From assembly GCA_028023455.1 (NCBI GenBank), contig JAQFVV010000445.1, positions 310,001 through 374,000 on the forward strand: a DNA stretch of 64,000 nt, given 5' to 3'. Made by a program: the position numbers and the translations under genes. Source of the DNA: Epiperipatus broadwayi. Lineage: Eukaryota > Onychophora > Udeonychophora > Euonychophora > Peripatidae. The notes below the pieces were generated by a model, which did not search any database, was not told where the DNA came from, and saw only the letters and a program-made list of their open reading frames with translations. Positions 1 to 11,919 of this stretch are shown here, piece by piece (within the stretch, counting starts at the first letter, position 1; every line of letters begins with the position of its first letter).

Positions 1-384
1 TGTTATTTCTTTTCAACTTTCTAAACTGAGATATTTTTTAACTTACTTTACTAATTAGAGAATTGGTTCTAAAACCTTTAGCTTAAAACTCATAACTCTA
101 CCATTGTGCTAAACTGCACAGAGAAACAGAAATAATCAACATGTATTATAAAATTCATAATAAATAGCAAACATTATATCTAAACAAAAAGTGGCAGGCG
201 ATTTACAATATAATACCAATTACAGAATTACCATCATTAATCAGAAATTAAAAATATGTAATCTTTAGTAATTTTTATCAAATTGCGATAGCTATCTTTT
301 AGTGCAAAATTATTTAAAAGTATATAATTTGTACATAAGCAATTGTTACACTATATATGTTATGATAAAACTATATCACTTGTA
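1..384. other. AT-rich DNA, nothing recognised
   Basis: I see no coding signal, RNA gene or repeat structure here. The sequence is simple A/T-rich DNA leading into the hammerhead repeat that begins near 385. Confidence 0.6.
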
Positions 385-853
385 TTTTTATTTATATGAA
401 TTTAAAAAGAATGGGGAAGTATGGAGGTGTTTATTATTTCTATAAAGATATTACATACGGGACAGAGAAATGTGAATAACTCCGTGTGTGTAAATTTAAA
501 AAATGAGATATATTAATCTTTAACTGAGTTTTAAAGTTTATATCTGTGCTAGAGATAATCTCTAGTTTCGAAAATGATTAGTAATAATCATTAGTGTATT
601 TATCAGAAATGAATGGAGTCAAAGTTGTGAGTGGAGGAAGTTTGACAATGGGGTCAATGAAAAAGTAACAATTTACTCTAGATAAATACTTTGCATATAA
701 TAAAAGAAATATATGAGAGATAGTGACCTGGGCCAACTGATGAGTGCTGGTTCAGCACGAAATGCATCTTGGGGATCATTTGTCTTTTATTGTATCTTTA
801 TTTATATGAATTTAAAAAGAATGGGGAAGTATGGAGGTGTTTATTATTTCTAT
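385..853 (+). mobile_element. Hammerhead-ribozyme repeat, 410-bp period, about 1.15 units
   Basis: A segment of about 58 bp at 385-442 (containing TTTATATGAATTTAAAAAGA) recurs at 795-853, exactly 410 bp later. One unit is therefore followed by the start of a second, head to tail. The unit carries a complete hammerhead ribozyme core at 717-784, just before the repeated segment restarts. Part of the unit near 600-650 matches, in reverse complement, the block near 59.58-59.63 kb, so this copy belongs with the 58.7-59.9 kb subfamily. Head-to-tail repeats carrying a hammerhead are typical of retrozyme-like elements. The mode of spread is inferred. Confidence 0.65.
717..784 (+). ncRNA. Type I hammerhead ribozyme, intact core
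   Basis: This is a self-cleaving RNA motif. The conserved core CTGATGA is at 737-743. Stem II is a perfect 6-bp hairpin, GTGCTG (744-749) with CAGCAC (753-758), closed by the loop GTT. GAAA follows at 759-762. Stem III is tiny: A762-T767 and T763-A766 around a two-base GC loop. The cleavage site is the triplet ATC, with the cut expected after C768. Stem I closes the structure by pairing CCAA (733-736) with TTGG (769-772). Every invariant core position is present. Such a short stem III usually cleaves best as a dimer, which fits the tandem layout of the family. Activity is predicted, not shown. Confidence 0.85.
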
Positions 854-1380
854 TTATTAGAACTGTACTAAAGTCTCATAATATTTTGTTTACCTTATTT
901 AATTTTAGATATATAAAGTGTTGTAATGAAGATAAACTTAAGCATCTAGTCATATTATTTTTTAAAAAAAAGTTAAATTATTACGTAATTTATCAAATAA
1001 TTAAAAACATTTCTTCATCACTAAACAATAAATAATTTTTTTTTTTATCAAAATAAAATATTTTTATATCATCTCAGTGTTTGTATGTATTTCTTAATAA
1101 ATATTTTTTGTTTATTAATTATTTTTCATATTACATTTCAGCAAGATATTGCGTTCCAAAATTTCCAACCCTAGGCCGCCAACGCTTGACTAGTTTAGTT
1201 TTTTTTTTTTAAGAATATGCTGTTTTTCAAAAACATTTCATTTATTAAACATTTGTAACAAGCATACTTTTTAAATATTTCTTATATATATAGTACTGGA
1301 GATAACTTAAAAAGCATCAAATAATATGAAATACAATCGAAATAATAACCTCTAACTTAAATGTGATGCGATCTAATGCA
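854..1380. other. AT-rich spacer
   Basis: No gene is seen. There are short T runs near 1037 and 1200. The 88-codon open frame starting at 769 runs through the ribozyme and into low-complexity DNA, and is not a credible gene. Confidence 0.5.
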
Positions 1381-2440
1381 CTATCGCTTCTCCTTTCTCG
1401 GAATCGGGAATCTCTCAGCCACTATGACCTCTATATCTAAATCCCCCTTGTCTTTTTTCAAACCCAGCATAAAAACCAAGAATTCACTTTCTGCATAATT
1501 ATTTTGTGTATATTTATTCTCCCACAACCTTCATTATCTGCACCCTTTCTGCTTATAAGCATTTACTTTCAATTAACAGATGTCTAATATTTTCTATGTT
1601 TCCCTTACATAACCTGCAATCTAAATCACCCACATTTCTTCTTTTGTATCTATATTTCCTCATTGCTAATAATTTTATTCAAGCATTAAACAGAAAACTA
1701 CTTTTCTTGCTATTATCATAAATTAATTCACACCCAATATTCTGTTAACTTCTATATATATTTAAACTCTTTTTTCTCTTCATACTAGTGCTTTATCTGT
1801 CCAACTCGTTATTTTTTATTAATGCATCTATTCTTCTATCTCATTCCTTGTCACTAAACACTTAACAATTTTCCTAACACAATCATCCCACCTTTTGTAT
1901 AAGTATACTGATATAAAATCTTTTATCCAAATCTTCTGTATAGTGTACTATCTGTTCACCCATCTTGTTGCCTGTCCTTTACTCATAACCCAATTAAATA
2001 CTATTTTGGCTATTCTCTTATTATCCATAAATTGCAATCTACTGAACATTTTCTTTTTACTTTTTGCATATCTCATATAAAAACTTGACCATCCCATTTC
2101 TCTTTGAATTGCCTCCTTTGCCACCCACCCATCTGCATCTAATGCATATCTTCCTACTTTTCTTTGTACTTTGTCTAAGTAATCTAACACCCCTTTACTT
2201 ATATATAATATATCATTAGCATAAGTGAACCCTGCTACTGCCACTCCCTTGCATAAATTCTTGCTACATCATATTTATTATATGAAAACACTGTTAATTT
2301 CTCTATCAGTCTTTTTCATCCCTTTGCTTCATTTATCAATTTTTTCTCCCATTCATTCAAGCAATTTCTCTATGCTAATGATATTTAATGAAATATCTTC
2401 TAGTGTCAGTGAATAAAAATATAATAACTTTCATTTACTT
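1381..2440 (-). pseudogene. LINE fragment, C-terminal part of a polyprotein
   Basis: The minus strand encodes the end of a non-LTR retrotransposon protein. The stretch at 1948-2244 is open for 98 codons and contains GRYALDADGWVAKEAIQREM followed by GWSSF, the helical segment found downstream of the reverse transcriptase palm in many LINEs. Further on, near 1600-1660, the frame gives CRLCKGNIENIRHLL, a Cys-containing motif common near LINE C-termini. The last part reads in frame through VIVAERFPIPRKEKR to a stop at 1381-1383. Several stops and shifts interrupt the segment, and no reverse transcriptase palm or endonuclease is present, so this is a truncated, dead fragment. Its clade is uncertain; it differs from the RTE copies and from the 25-36 kb LINE. 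Confidence 0.7.
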
Positions 2441-2645
2441 CCAATTTTTAAATGGATGCCTAAAGAGAGTATAACAACTAGAGAACATAAACTTTAAATC
2501 AATAGTGGGGTCAACCACAGCCTTATTCTAATTTGGCTTAAAATCTAATTCACCAAAACAGCAATTAAATTAAATTATGAAACAATTATCTCCCTTGATT
2601 CAGTAGTAGTAAAAATTCTATTTAGGCATCCATATAAAAATTGAA
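2438..2645. repeat. Small foldback repeat
   Basis: TTTTTAAATGGATGCCTAAA near 2446-2465 returns as its near reverse complement at 2622-2642 (TTTAGGCATCCATATAAAAA). The arms are about 25 bp and enclose about 155 bp. It could be a short MITE. No target duplication was identified. Confidence 0.4.
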
Positions 2646-3550
2646 TGTGATTTTATTCTCTTTCACTGCATCACAACTTTGACAGTGGACATCAAAACAC
2701 ATTTAAATAGGATTTTATTTCACTAGATATATATTCTTCATTTTTAATCATTATATAAATCTTTTTGAATAAAGGTATCTCTGAGTTTAATCCAATTTTT
2801 CTATCTATATGTTCTTCATATTCTTCATCAAAATTATTTAACTATTCATCTCACAAATGTCTCTTTCTAGATCTCTTACAACCTTTTATGATTGAGGATA
2901 AAACTTTAATTGTCCATGTAGGTTTGTTTTAATCAATTAATATTTTCTGTGATCACATTGATACATATTTACTTTTTTACCTATATGTTTTATTCATTTT
3001 CTCTTTGTTAATTCTAACACATATCAAATATAGCAGAAAATAATAAAGTATATCATTTTAGGGGCAGACCTATAGAACTAGCCAATAAGAACATTCAAAA
3101 ACCTTAAGATCTTAAAACATTCATTTTTTACCTTAAAAGCATAATAGGCACTATCTGTTTGGTTTAGTGCATTGGAGTGGTAGCCTCTGGAGCTCTAGTA
3201 CCATAAACCATGGCTTCAGATGTCACTTTTTGTGCTTAAACTTCTTACAAATTTTTAGTTATTTATGGTAGAAGTAATTCTGGAAGTTGTTAAATATAGG
3301 TAAACTCTGACAGCAAGTAATTGATTTCCCAAAATACCTCATAAGTCAAAAGTCTTACTGTAAGAAAGAAGTTATAAAAAATTTCTATAAAAAAAAAATC
3401 ATTATTCTAAATTCAAAAATATAAAAGTCAATAGCACCCAATTAAAAAAGTAAAGTTTAAAATTTAAAAAAAAGTAATAATTAATTCGGAAAAAAAAAGT
3501 AATAATTATTGAATCAACATTTTACCAGGCATGTTATTACTTTTAAAAAA
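2646..3550. other. AT-rich DNA with a possible tRNA-like SINE head near 3150-3225
   Basis: Most of this is featureless. Near 3160-3225 there is a more complex stretch, TGGTTTAGTGCATTGGAGTG then GTAGCCTCTGGAGC, that resembles a Pol III A box. The candidate B box (GGCTTCAGATGTC, near 3212) is poor, so a degenerate tRNA-derived SINE is only a weak possibility. Confidence 0.25.
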
Positions 3551-3599
3551 AAGTACTAACTAGGTTTATATATTCTACAATAAAAATAATTCAGTTATT

Positions 3600-4710
3600 G
3601 TAATTTTTTTTTTAAAAAGTGAATACCTGAATAGTTATTATTCAAATTAAAATGAAACAGTGTAAAAAATAATTAACACAATATACATTTTAAAATTTAT
3701 TTTTGATGCATTTTATGTTCTGTAATAAAAAAAAATTATTTTTGTAATTATCTAACCAATAAAATTTTTGATTTTTTTTTCTCAATGCAGTTAATTTATT
3801 TTTAAAAAACCATTGGTTCATGATTTTATTTATTACACATAAATGCAGTCATAATTAAATAAAAATTAGATTAATATGTGCAATGTATAATTGATTGATT
3901 TTAATCACGTAAATGATTTTAAAAAATTTATAGCTGATATTGTTTTGATTTAGATAAACTTATTTTTGTCTATAGAAAATTAAAATTAATACAGATACAA
4001 AAATATTAATTAAATAAAAATGGTTTTTGAGAAAATGTACACATTTTAAAATTTATTATTAAAAAAAAATTATTGTTGTGTATGACTAAAGTTTGTTTTA
4101 AAACGTTTGTTGATATTTTTTATGTTTGTAATAAAAGTGTCATTATTTAGGATTTTTCAGAAACCCATTAGTAAGATACTGAATAAAAATTAAATAATTA
4201 GAATATTATCAATTTATATTTAGTACTGTTCGATCATAATGCAAGAAATATCCCTCCCCCAAACTTTTTGTTTTTTTAGTGAAAATAATTTATTGTTTTA
4301 TGATAGATTGAATTGGCATTTATAAAAATTTTAAGCAAAAATTAATTGAGTGAATATAATTTACAAAATATACACATCTAAAAAATTTTATTACTGCATT
4401 TTGATAATGTATATTATCAAACTATGTTTTTGACTAGGGATTGTACTAAATAAAGTTTGTATTTTTTTGTCATTTATAATAAAGGTTTTGTTTTTGGGAT
4501 AAGTCATAAATAAAAGTATAAATTCATACAGTAATCATATTTTACTACATAATCAAAACATAATTATTGTATATAATGAATTAACTCTAAACTGCATTGA
4601 ACTTTTTTAATGTCACCGTTTAAACTTATGGTAGCTTTGCTTTTATGAAATCAGTATTCTGTGACATCATCATTTTTACAAAATGGCTACAATATAAAAA
4701 AACCACCACA
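3600..4710. repeat. Degenerate tandem repeat, about 3 copies of roughly 340 bp
   Basis: Similar landmarks recur in order at about 3677, 4033 and 4364: a TACACATTTTAAAATTTATT-like string, then a TGTAATAAA-like string about 100 bp later, then ATAAATAAAAATTA-like strings. Spacing is about 356 and 331 bp. Divergence is high and the base composition is poor in information, so the copy limits are approximate. Confidence 0.4.
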
Positions 4711-5930
4711 TACTGTATTATTAAAAAAGAAATTCAACTTTTTTTAAAGAGATAGCTAATAGTAAGAGTTGATACAATTTTTGCTTAATGGTGCATCAAA
4801 TGTGAGGAGAAAATACACATGTAATCCCAACTGATAGATAATTCAAGAGTATAGCAATATATAGAAAATTATTGATGTTAATATAACTATTTGATTATTT
4901 AACTATCCATCCACTTATCATTCATATAACTATTTATCATATAACTATTTATCTATCTATTCACACATCTGTCTATCTATATATTCTATCTATTTTATCT
5001 GTCAATTAATTTACCTTTCTAAAATCAATCTGTCTATACATTTCTAAATATTTTAATTTTTGTTTATTTTATTCTTTTTTTTTTTTTTTTTTTTTAAAAA
5101 AAGATTTACTCTAAATGTTTATATTATTTTTCAGCGTCTCTAAACAAAAATATTAACAATGTTTTTAATAGAAATATTTTCTTTACTAATTAAATTTGTC
5201 CTATAATGTTAGGATTTGTTTTCTATGGTTTTTAAAGTCTGTATTATAATAATAAATATTCTATGAGTTTTATGATAAATCCTGATATATAAAATATTTT
5301 AAAAAATTTTTTATTTTTAAATCTGATTCTTTATTAGTAATGCTTTTCACTCATATTAGAAATAAATAATTTTTTGCCTTTACTTTGTAAAACTACAATA
5401 AAATCAGATAAAATATTAAAGACTATTTAGCTGCTCACCAACATGCATTAGCCAGTGTGGTAGTTTATTGGTTTTTTTACCTCTGAGTTTAACATCAAGA
5501 AACACTATAGTCTTTCTTCTCAGTTACCTGATAAGGCAGAATAAATGTGTTTTGTGGATGGTTTTTTTCTGATAAATGTATACAGCCATAAAAGACGAAA
5601 ATAAATCATGGCTCTTATTCTCAGGAAGCTGTAAAGTCACCAGCCAAGATTGCAATTGGTGGACAAAAGCAGAGGTTGCTAAGAATTCCGATTTCAGACT
5701 TAGGCTGCCAATTGATGATGATTTTTTATTTAGGTACTTACAACTGCAGATCACTTTTAAGTGACAAGATTGCAAGAATTGGTAAAATGGGCTCATATTA
5801 AATAGGACATTACAAAGACACAAATATAGGAAGTACAAATAAAAACTGGAAGAACAATATTGTGGAGATTGATTGTGTATCATACAGAGTGGCAAGATTA
5901 ATTATTCAACTTAATAACAGATACTAAAGG
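4711..5930. other. AT-rich DNA, decayed CTAT microsatellite, unexplained open frame
   Basis: Imperfect CTAT/CTGT runs lie at about 4905-5030, and a T run at 5073-5095 is followed by A. The part at 5430-5890 is richer in G+C. It has an open plus-strand frame (5576-5764) with the peptide AIKDENKSWLLFSG and two Cys and three Trp. It lies between an acceptor-like TGTATACAG (ends 5584) and a donor-like AG/GTACTTAC (near 5732). I do not recognise the peptide. An exon of a host gene or of a repeat cannot be excluded. Confidence 0.25.
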
Positions 5931-8345
5931 TAGATAATTCAGGTTTGTGCCCAACAAGTTCTCATAGTAATGTAATAATAGATCTTAATATGGATTTGCA
6001 AAAGGTTTTTGATCATAGTAAACAAAATTTTAAAATTGTTATGGGAGATTTTAATGCTAGAATTGGTAAGCAAATGGAAAATAAAAGTGCTGTAGGTAAA
6101 TTTGGGTTATGATAATAGAAATAAGAGAGTTTGCTGAAAAAAACTTTATTTTATGAACTTCTTTTTTGAAAAAAAATGTTAAAAGAAAATGAACATGGAA
6201 TCATCCAAATGAATGTACAGCAGAATTAGATTATATTTTGACTAACAGAAAATAGATATTTCAATATTGTAGTGTCCTTAAAAAATTCAGCACAGGAAAT
6301 GATCATCAATTAGTAAGATGTAAGATATGCTCTAATGCAAAACTAGAAAGACAAAAATTATTAAGAAAAACAATATTTACAGTTGATATTCCCAATCTTC
6401 AGGAACATTCCAATAAATTTAAATAAAACTTGTAAATCATTTTCAAATATTAGAAGATTTTAAACATGTTTCAAATTTGAATGAAATTAATAGAAAAATA
6501 ACTGATATACTTTTTAAAACTGCAACAAAGATAGCTAGTAGAAAAAAGCAGCAATTACCAATAAAATTTCTATTGAGACTGGAGAATTTATAAAGAGAAG
6601 AAGGATTAATAAAAATATATAAAAATGATGCATTAAGAATGATTGAATAACACGAATTTTGTAAAATGCTGCAAAAAAGAATTGATAAAGAAAGTATAAT
6701 TATGAATTAGCAAAAAAAGCTGTAAAAAAAATAAAAGTCTCAAAAGTATAAAATAATATTTTTGTATTGGTAGAAAACATCTGCAATATGAAAAAAAGTT
6801 GGAACTATTACTAAAAAGAGAGTTGACATCATGTAATAGCTAGACATGTTCTATCAAGAATTATATAGTAATAAAGAACAAATACCTCCTACATCTATTA
6901 TAACTTCTGAATTACCCAAGATATTAAATAAAGAAATGAGACATGCAATTAAATTTATGAAGAAGGGAAAAGCTTCAGATAAAGATGAAATTATAATCAA
7001 TAAATTAAACAAAGCAGGTGAAGAAATAGAAAGAATTTTGGCAAAGTTATATACCAAATGTCTAAATGATAAAGATGTACCAGATGAATAGCAAAATGCT
7101 GTATTAATATTAATATTTTTAAAAGATGATAAAAAGATATTAGAAATTGCAGACATTTCAGTCTCTAATCAGTTATATATAAAGTTTTTACCAAGATAAT
7201 TACAACTCATTTACAGAAAACATTGGATTTCAACCAACCATGGTTTTAGTACAATAGATCATATCCAAATATTGAAAGAAGTTATAGAAAAGACCAATGA
7301 ATATGAGTTGTGATTGTGCTTTGGATTTGTAGATTATGGAAAGGTATTTGATTCTATAAACATTTCTTCAGTGATTAAAACATTGAATTATCAAGATCTA
7401 GACCCAGGTCATTGTTATATTCTAAAGAATATTTATAAAATGCAACAGCAACAATTAGATTACATAGATACTAGGAAGGTTAACATTGAGAAGAGTGTAA
7501 AATAGAGTGACTCTGTATCTCCAAAACTTATTACAGCAGTGCTGCAAAATGTATTTTGTGGATTAAAATGGGAAGCTAAAGGGTAAAAGTAAATGGAGAT
7601 CATTTAAGTCATATGTTATTTGTACAAATAATGTTTTAGAGCTTCACAAAAGTTTGCAAGAATTATTAGATGAAAGTAAGAAAGTAAGGCTAAAGGTAAA
7701 TGTTCAAAAGGCTAAAATAATGTTCCATGGATTTTCTCTCAAAATAAAGATTGGTTATAATAAGTTAGAAGAAATTAACAACTACAAATACCTTGGTCAG
7801 ATTATTACTACAGATAGAAACATAGTGTATATAATTAATCATAGAATTAAACTTGGTTGGAGTGCTTTTGGTAGAAATAATTTAACATTAAAAGGAAATA
7901 TGCCTATATGTTTGAAAAAAAAGGGGGTTTTTAATAAATGTGTTTTACCAGTTCTTACTTATAGATTTGAAATGTAGACACTTAATAGAAGAGCATTACA
8001 GAGACTTCAGACCACTCAAAGAAATATGAAGTGATGCATGTTGAAGGTAACAAGAAGAAATCAAAAAAGCAATACATGGGTAAGAGAACAAACCAATGTT
8101 ACTGACATCATTGAAAGAATTAAAAGACTGAAGTGGAATTGAGGACATAGTGCTAGAAGAGATTATAACAGATAAACATTTCAAGAGATTGTAAAAGATC
8201 CAGAAGGAGACCGTATGTGAGATGGATGGATAAAATAAAAAATGTGCAGGGGTCACATGGAGAAAAGAGGCTAGTGATTGAAGAAGATGGATTGAACTGG
8301 GAGAGACCCTCATTCTGCAGTGGATTGATAATGATTGATGATGAT
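5931..8345 (+). pseudogene. RTE-type LINE, endonuclease to 3' end, decayed
   Basis: This is a non-LTR retrotransposon, 5'-truncated or decayed at its left end. The endonuclease domain starts with IQV..APTSSHSN (near 5940) and MGDFNARIGK (6041-6070), and runs on through RKWTW-like and LDYILTNRK-like segments near 6190-6250. The reverse transcriptase part follows: an 81-codon open stretch at 6846-7091, then GFVDYGKVFDSINISSVIK at 7323-7380 with the first catalytic Asp. The segment that holds the FADD motif in the sister copy at 18.9 kb is deleted here near 7610-7640, so the palm cannot work. The C-terminal part at 7654-8310 keeps KYLGQIITTD and KLGWSAFGRNNL. Many stops and frameshifts are present. 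The 3' end is a GATTGATGATGAT-like tail, characteristic of RTE elements. Confidence 0.85.
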
Positions 8346-9935
8346 TATAAACTGATTTGATATGATGAGAAGATATATAATTTAAATAATTATTTCATTC
8401 AATCATCTGCTTTGCAAAGAACTCAATATTGAATGCTAATCATTTTAATACATATACTGCCTTTAAACTTATCTTTCATATATTATTTTTTTACATTTTT
8501 TCTTCTATAAGATTTTGCCATCCATTTTATGGCCACAACAGAATTTCCCTCACAATCTCTATCTTTATCTATTTATTTTCCTCTCTTGCTCTTTTTTTTG
8601 CATCTTAGTTTCCTTCCCACCACCTCTTATCTAATCTTCCTTTTTTTTTCTCTTCTTCTCTGTCTTTTTTTTCTCTATATTTTTAACTCTCTCTTTCTCA
8701 GAAATCTATTTTTATTACTTTGTTCAGAAATTATATCTAATAATATCATAAAAGTAATTATTGTTTCTTTTTACAGGTTATATATTTTACAATAATATTT
8801 CAGATTTTAGTTTTTATTATTCTACATCAGAATGTTTCTCACAATTTACATTAGTTATTTTACTTAGCCTTTAATAATTTCTTAGATTTTTGCTCCATTT
8901 AGCAGAATTTCTGGAAACTTAAAAGTTTATAATTTTTTCCACAGAAGGCAGAATTAATTCGATTAAGTGTTTAAAATTCTAAGTAAAATTTGAATTGTTT
9001 TGAAATCAAACTGGAAATTAAATATAAATGATTTTTTTTCTATGCTTTGTCTGTTCATTTTTATAAATCGATCTTCTACAAAAAAATCAATTACAATGTA
9101 AGTCTAGAAGGCATGTCAAAACTTTAGTCAGAAATAGCGATATGTTTTGATATATAGATTTTTTTTTTTCAAAAATGTTCATTTTCCCTTTTTTTCTTCT
9201 TGTCTTTAATTACACAAATCCATAATTCCATACATAATTCTGCAATATGTATGTATATATATATAATCTTATAACTGCATTTTTATAAATACAGTAATTA
9301 GATAGATGTAAAGTATAACTAAAAAATTTATCCACTTAGGAGCACTTTAGACTATCCTTGTAGTCTTTATCAAGTTAACACTTTGAAAGGCTAATCTTCC
9401 ACAATTCCGTGATCTTAACATTTGCTGCTTGTATGTTAATTAAGTCTTGCTTGTATTTGTATATTAGCATAGCTTACTTTATTTTCCTTTTGTTGTTATT
9501 TTTTTCAATTTGCAATATTTTTACATTATTATAAATGAAGTTAAAATCATAAATACATGACTTATTATGGTCGTAAAAACCAGATATTTAATTTGCAATT
9601 TTGTTTCATTTTCTGAACACTTTTTAATAACAGTGAGTGCTCTTTAATTTTTTTTTCCATCATGCATCTTGATTCCTCTATATATATGCTACCACACCTA
9701 CATATCCATTTATAAATGATGTAATTCTTATTTACAAATGAGGGTTTATCTTTTTATTTATTAATTTGTTTATTTATTTATTAATTAGGTGATGTGCTTA
9801 AAATGCAATGTGACACATACCTTTATAAATTTTCCTTATAAAATTCACTTGATCATTTGAAATATATGATATTGATATTCATATTTTATTAGCAGGAAAA
9901 TCAATATATATATAAACACACATCCACCTTTATTG
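8346..9935. other. AT-rich DNA with a pyrimidine-rich tract
   Basis: 8555-8700 on the plus strand is nearly pure C/T (TTCCTTCCCACCACCTC, TCTCTTCTTCTCTGTC) and ends in TCTCTTTCTCAG. That resembles a splice acceptor, but no exon is recognisable after it. Its 88-codon frame is low complexity. The rest shows nothing. Confidence 0.4.
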
Positions 9936-9937
9936 TT

Positions 9938-10036
9938 AAAAGAAGGTTGCCTTGACAGCAGTTTGAAATTGTTTATTGTTATTGATATTGGGATTGTCAA
10001 AGTGTTGACTGATTTTTAATGATATATATATATATA
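9938..10036 (+). repeat. Dispersed repeat A, copy 1
   Basis: This 100-bp segment begins GAAGGTTGCCTTGACAGCAG, runs through TTGATTGT-like and TATTGATATTGG strings and ends in ATGATATATATATA. It matches 41672-41775 in the same orientation. A conserved body ending in a TA microsatellite suggests a small non-autonomous element whose tail seeds the repeat. The family is unknown. Confidence 0.6.
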
Positions 10037-10635
10037 TTTTTAAAAGTTTTATTTAGAAATGTGTATTTGAGAGTGATTGGAAACGTATATTCTTATTTTG
10101 TTTATCTTTTTTTAGAAATATTTATATATATAATAAAACTATTTTTCATTAATAGTAATAATTCTAAAAATTCAGAGATGTTTATTGCTACACCACAAAA
10201 AAAAATATTAATTATTTACACATAATGTCCTAATGTGGTCAATTGCCAAAAAAAAAATTGTCTACAAATATAAAAGTATTAACTTTTCAATAAGTGATAG
10301 AACCATTACCAATGTTTAATAATTTTTATAATTTTAAAAAATAATAATTTTACAACAAAATCAATTTGACTAATTCTGTGAATATGTTATTCAAATTTAA
10401 GTCCCTCTTAATAAATGTATGTACTATGCAATTTCATAATCCTGTGATCTCTATTTTCAAATCTTATCTTAATCATATGTATTTGATATGGACATTAATT
10501 AAATATCTATTTACCAACACAAACTCACATTCTTTCTTTTTTGCATATAATTATCGGCTCTCTTTTATCTGTGCATCTAATCCATTTATTTTTCCAACTG
10601 ATAAGCTGTCTATTCATCTATCTATTTTACATTTC

Positions 10636-10667
<32 letters not shown>

Positions 10668-11055
10668 TATATCATTTAATCAATTTATTCATTAATTTAT
10701 CTATTAATTTGTCTATCAATCTCTCTATGAAAATCTATATATTCAACTGACTATTTTTATCTAATTACCAATCTATCTATTTATTTACTATTCTGTCTAT
10801 TTTTCTATCTATTGACTTTTTAATCTGTCCATCTATCTACTTATTCAGAGCTTGAAAGTTTGTGTTTAAATCCCTTATAGTTTTCATCTAAAACTCCAAG
10901 TATGTAAATTATACTTGTATTCAATTAAATATAATAAAATATTACAGTACTCTGAAATATATAATACATAAGATAAAGTTGATAGAATTTATATGGCTAA
11001 TGAGCATTGCAATATATGTATATATATTTCTGCTTGAAGCTATATCAATCCAAGC

Positions 11056-11060
<5 letters not shown>
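10037..11060. other. AT-rich DNA with decayed CTAT/TA repeats
   Basis: There is (TA)n at about 10638-10664, and imperfect CTAT/ATCT runs across 10600-10850. The overlapping open frames are products of this low complexity. No gene is seen. Confidence 0.5.

Positions 11061-11148
<88 letters not shown>
11061..11148. repeat. (AT)44 microsatellite
   Basis: An uninterrupted AT dinucleotide run of 88 bp. It is self-complementary and could extrude as a hairpin. Confidence 0.95.
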
Positions 11149-11151
<3 letters not shown>

Positions 11152-11919
11152 GCCCTTATCTATAGGTCATAATAAGGTAGAATGGTCAATTGCTAAAAAA
11201 AAATTTTAAATTTTAAGATATGTTTGTATGATATATGAATAATAGTAGGATCGATTAGATCTTATAGTACAATTTAAGGCTGAAAATACCTGGTATATAA
11301 AAGTGTAATGAATTATTTTAAAGAAACAGTTAAATAAAGCTTAATTATATCCTTGCATATGGTTGTAAAAGCTGGCCATATAAAATAATACAGCTATAAC
11401 AATCCAATTGTGATATTTTAAAACTAATAAATTAAATAAACGCTATATGTAATATTATAATTATAATTAATATTCAAATTTAATCTAATATATTTTAAAA
11501 TAAACTTTGGGATGGTGAGAATTATATTTAGTTCTACAAGTTTAAATTATTTTCCAAATTTTTTATAAAATATATCAGTTTTGGTAATTTAGACCGAGAC
11601 GTAAATTAAAAAATCATCTGATAAAGTTAGTAATCATGTGACTGTATATTATATACCTTCACACACACGCTTGTTAGAATATAATAATAAAGTTTGTGAA
11701 TTATAAAGCTAAATATAATTGCTATCGATCGTTAAAGTAAAAGTTGAAATATTAAATGTTATTTTAATAATTGTTTTAAAGTTTAAATGATTTTGATAAA
11801 ATTATAATTGAGTTAAAAAAATACTATTCTAAATAATATTTAAGACATGACGTCATAAATTCTTTATTTTAAAAAGGTTTAATCTATTATAAAACTAAAA
11901 TGTGTAAATTTATTCGCGC
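11149..11919. other. AT-rich DNA, nothing recognised
   Basis: No gene or repeat is seen apart from single short palindromic A/T strings. Confidence 0.5.

Noticed and set aside
8555-8715. Polypyrimidine tract ending in CAG as a splice acceptor
   Set aside because: No coding exon or conserved frame follows; simple C/T-rich DNA explains it.
10979-11209. 76-codon frame with a YIYIYI core
   Set aside because: Translated AT dinucleotide run.
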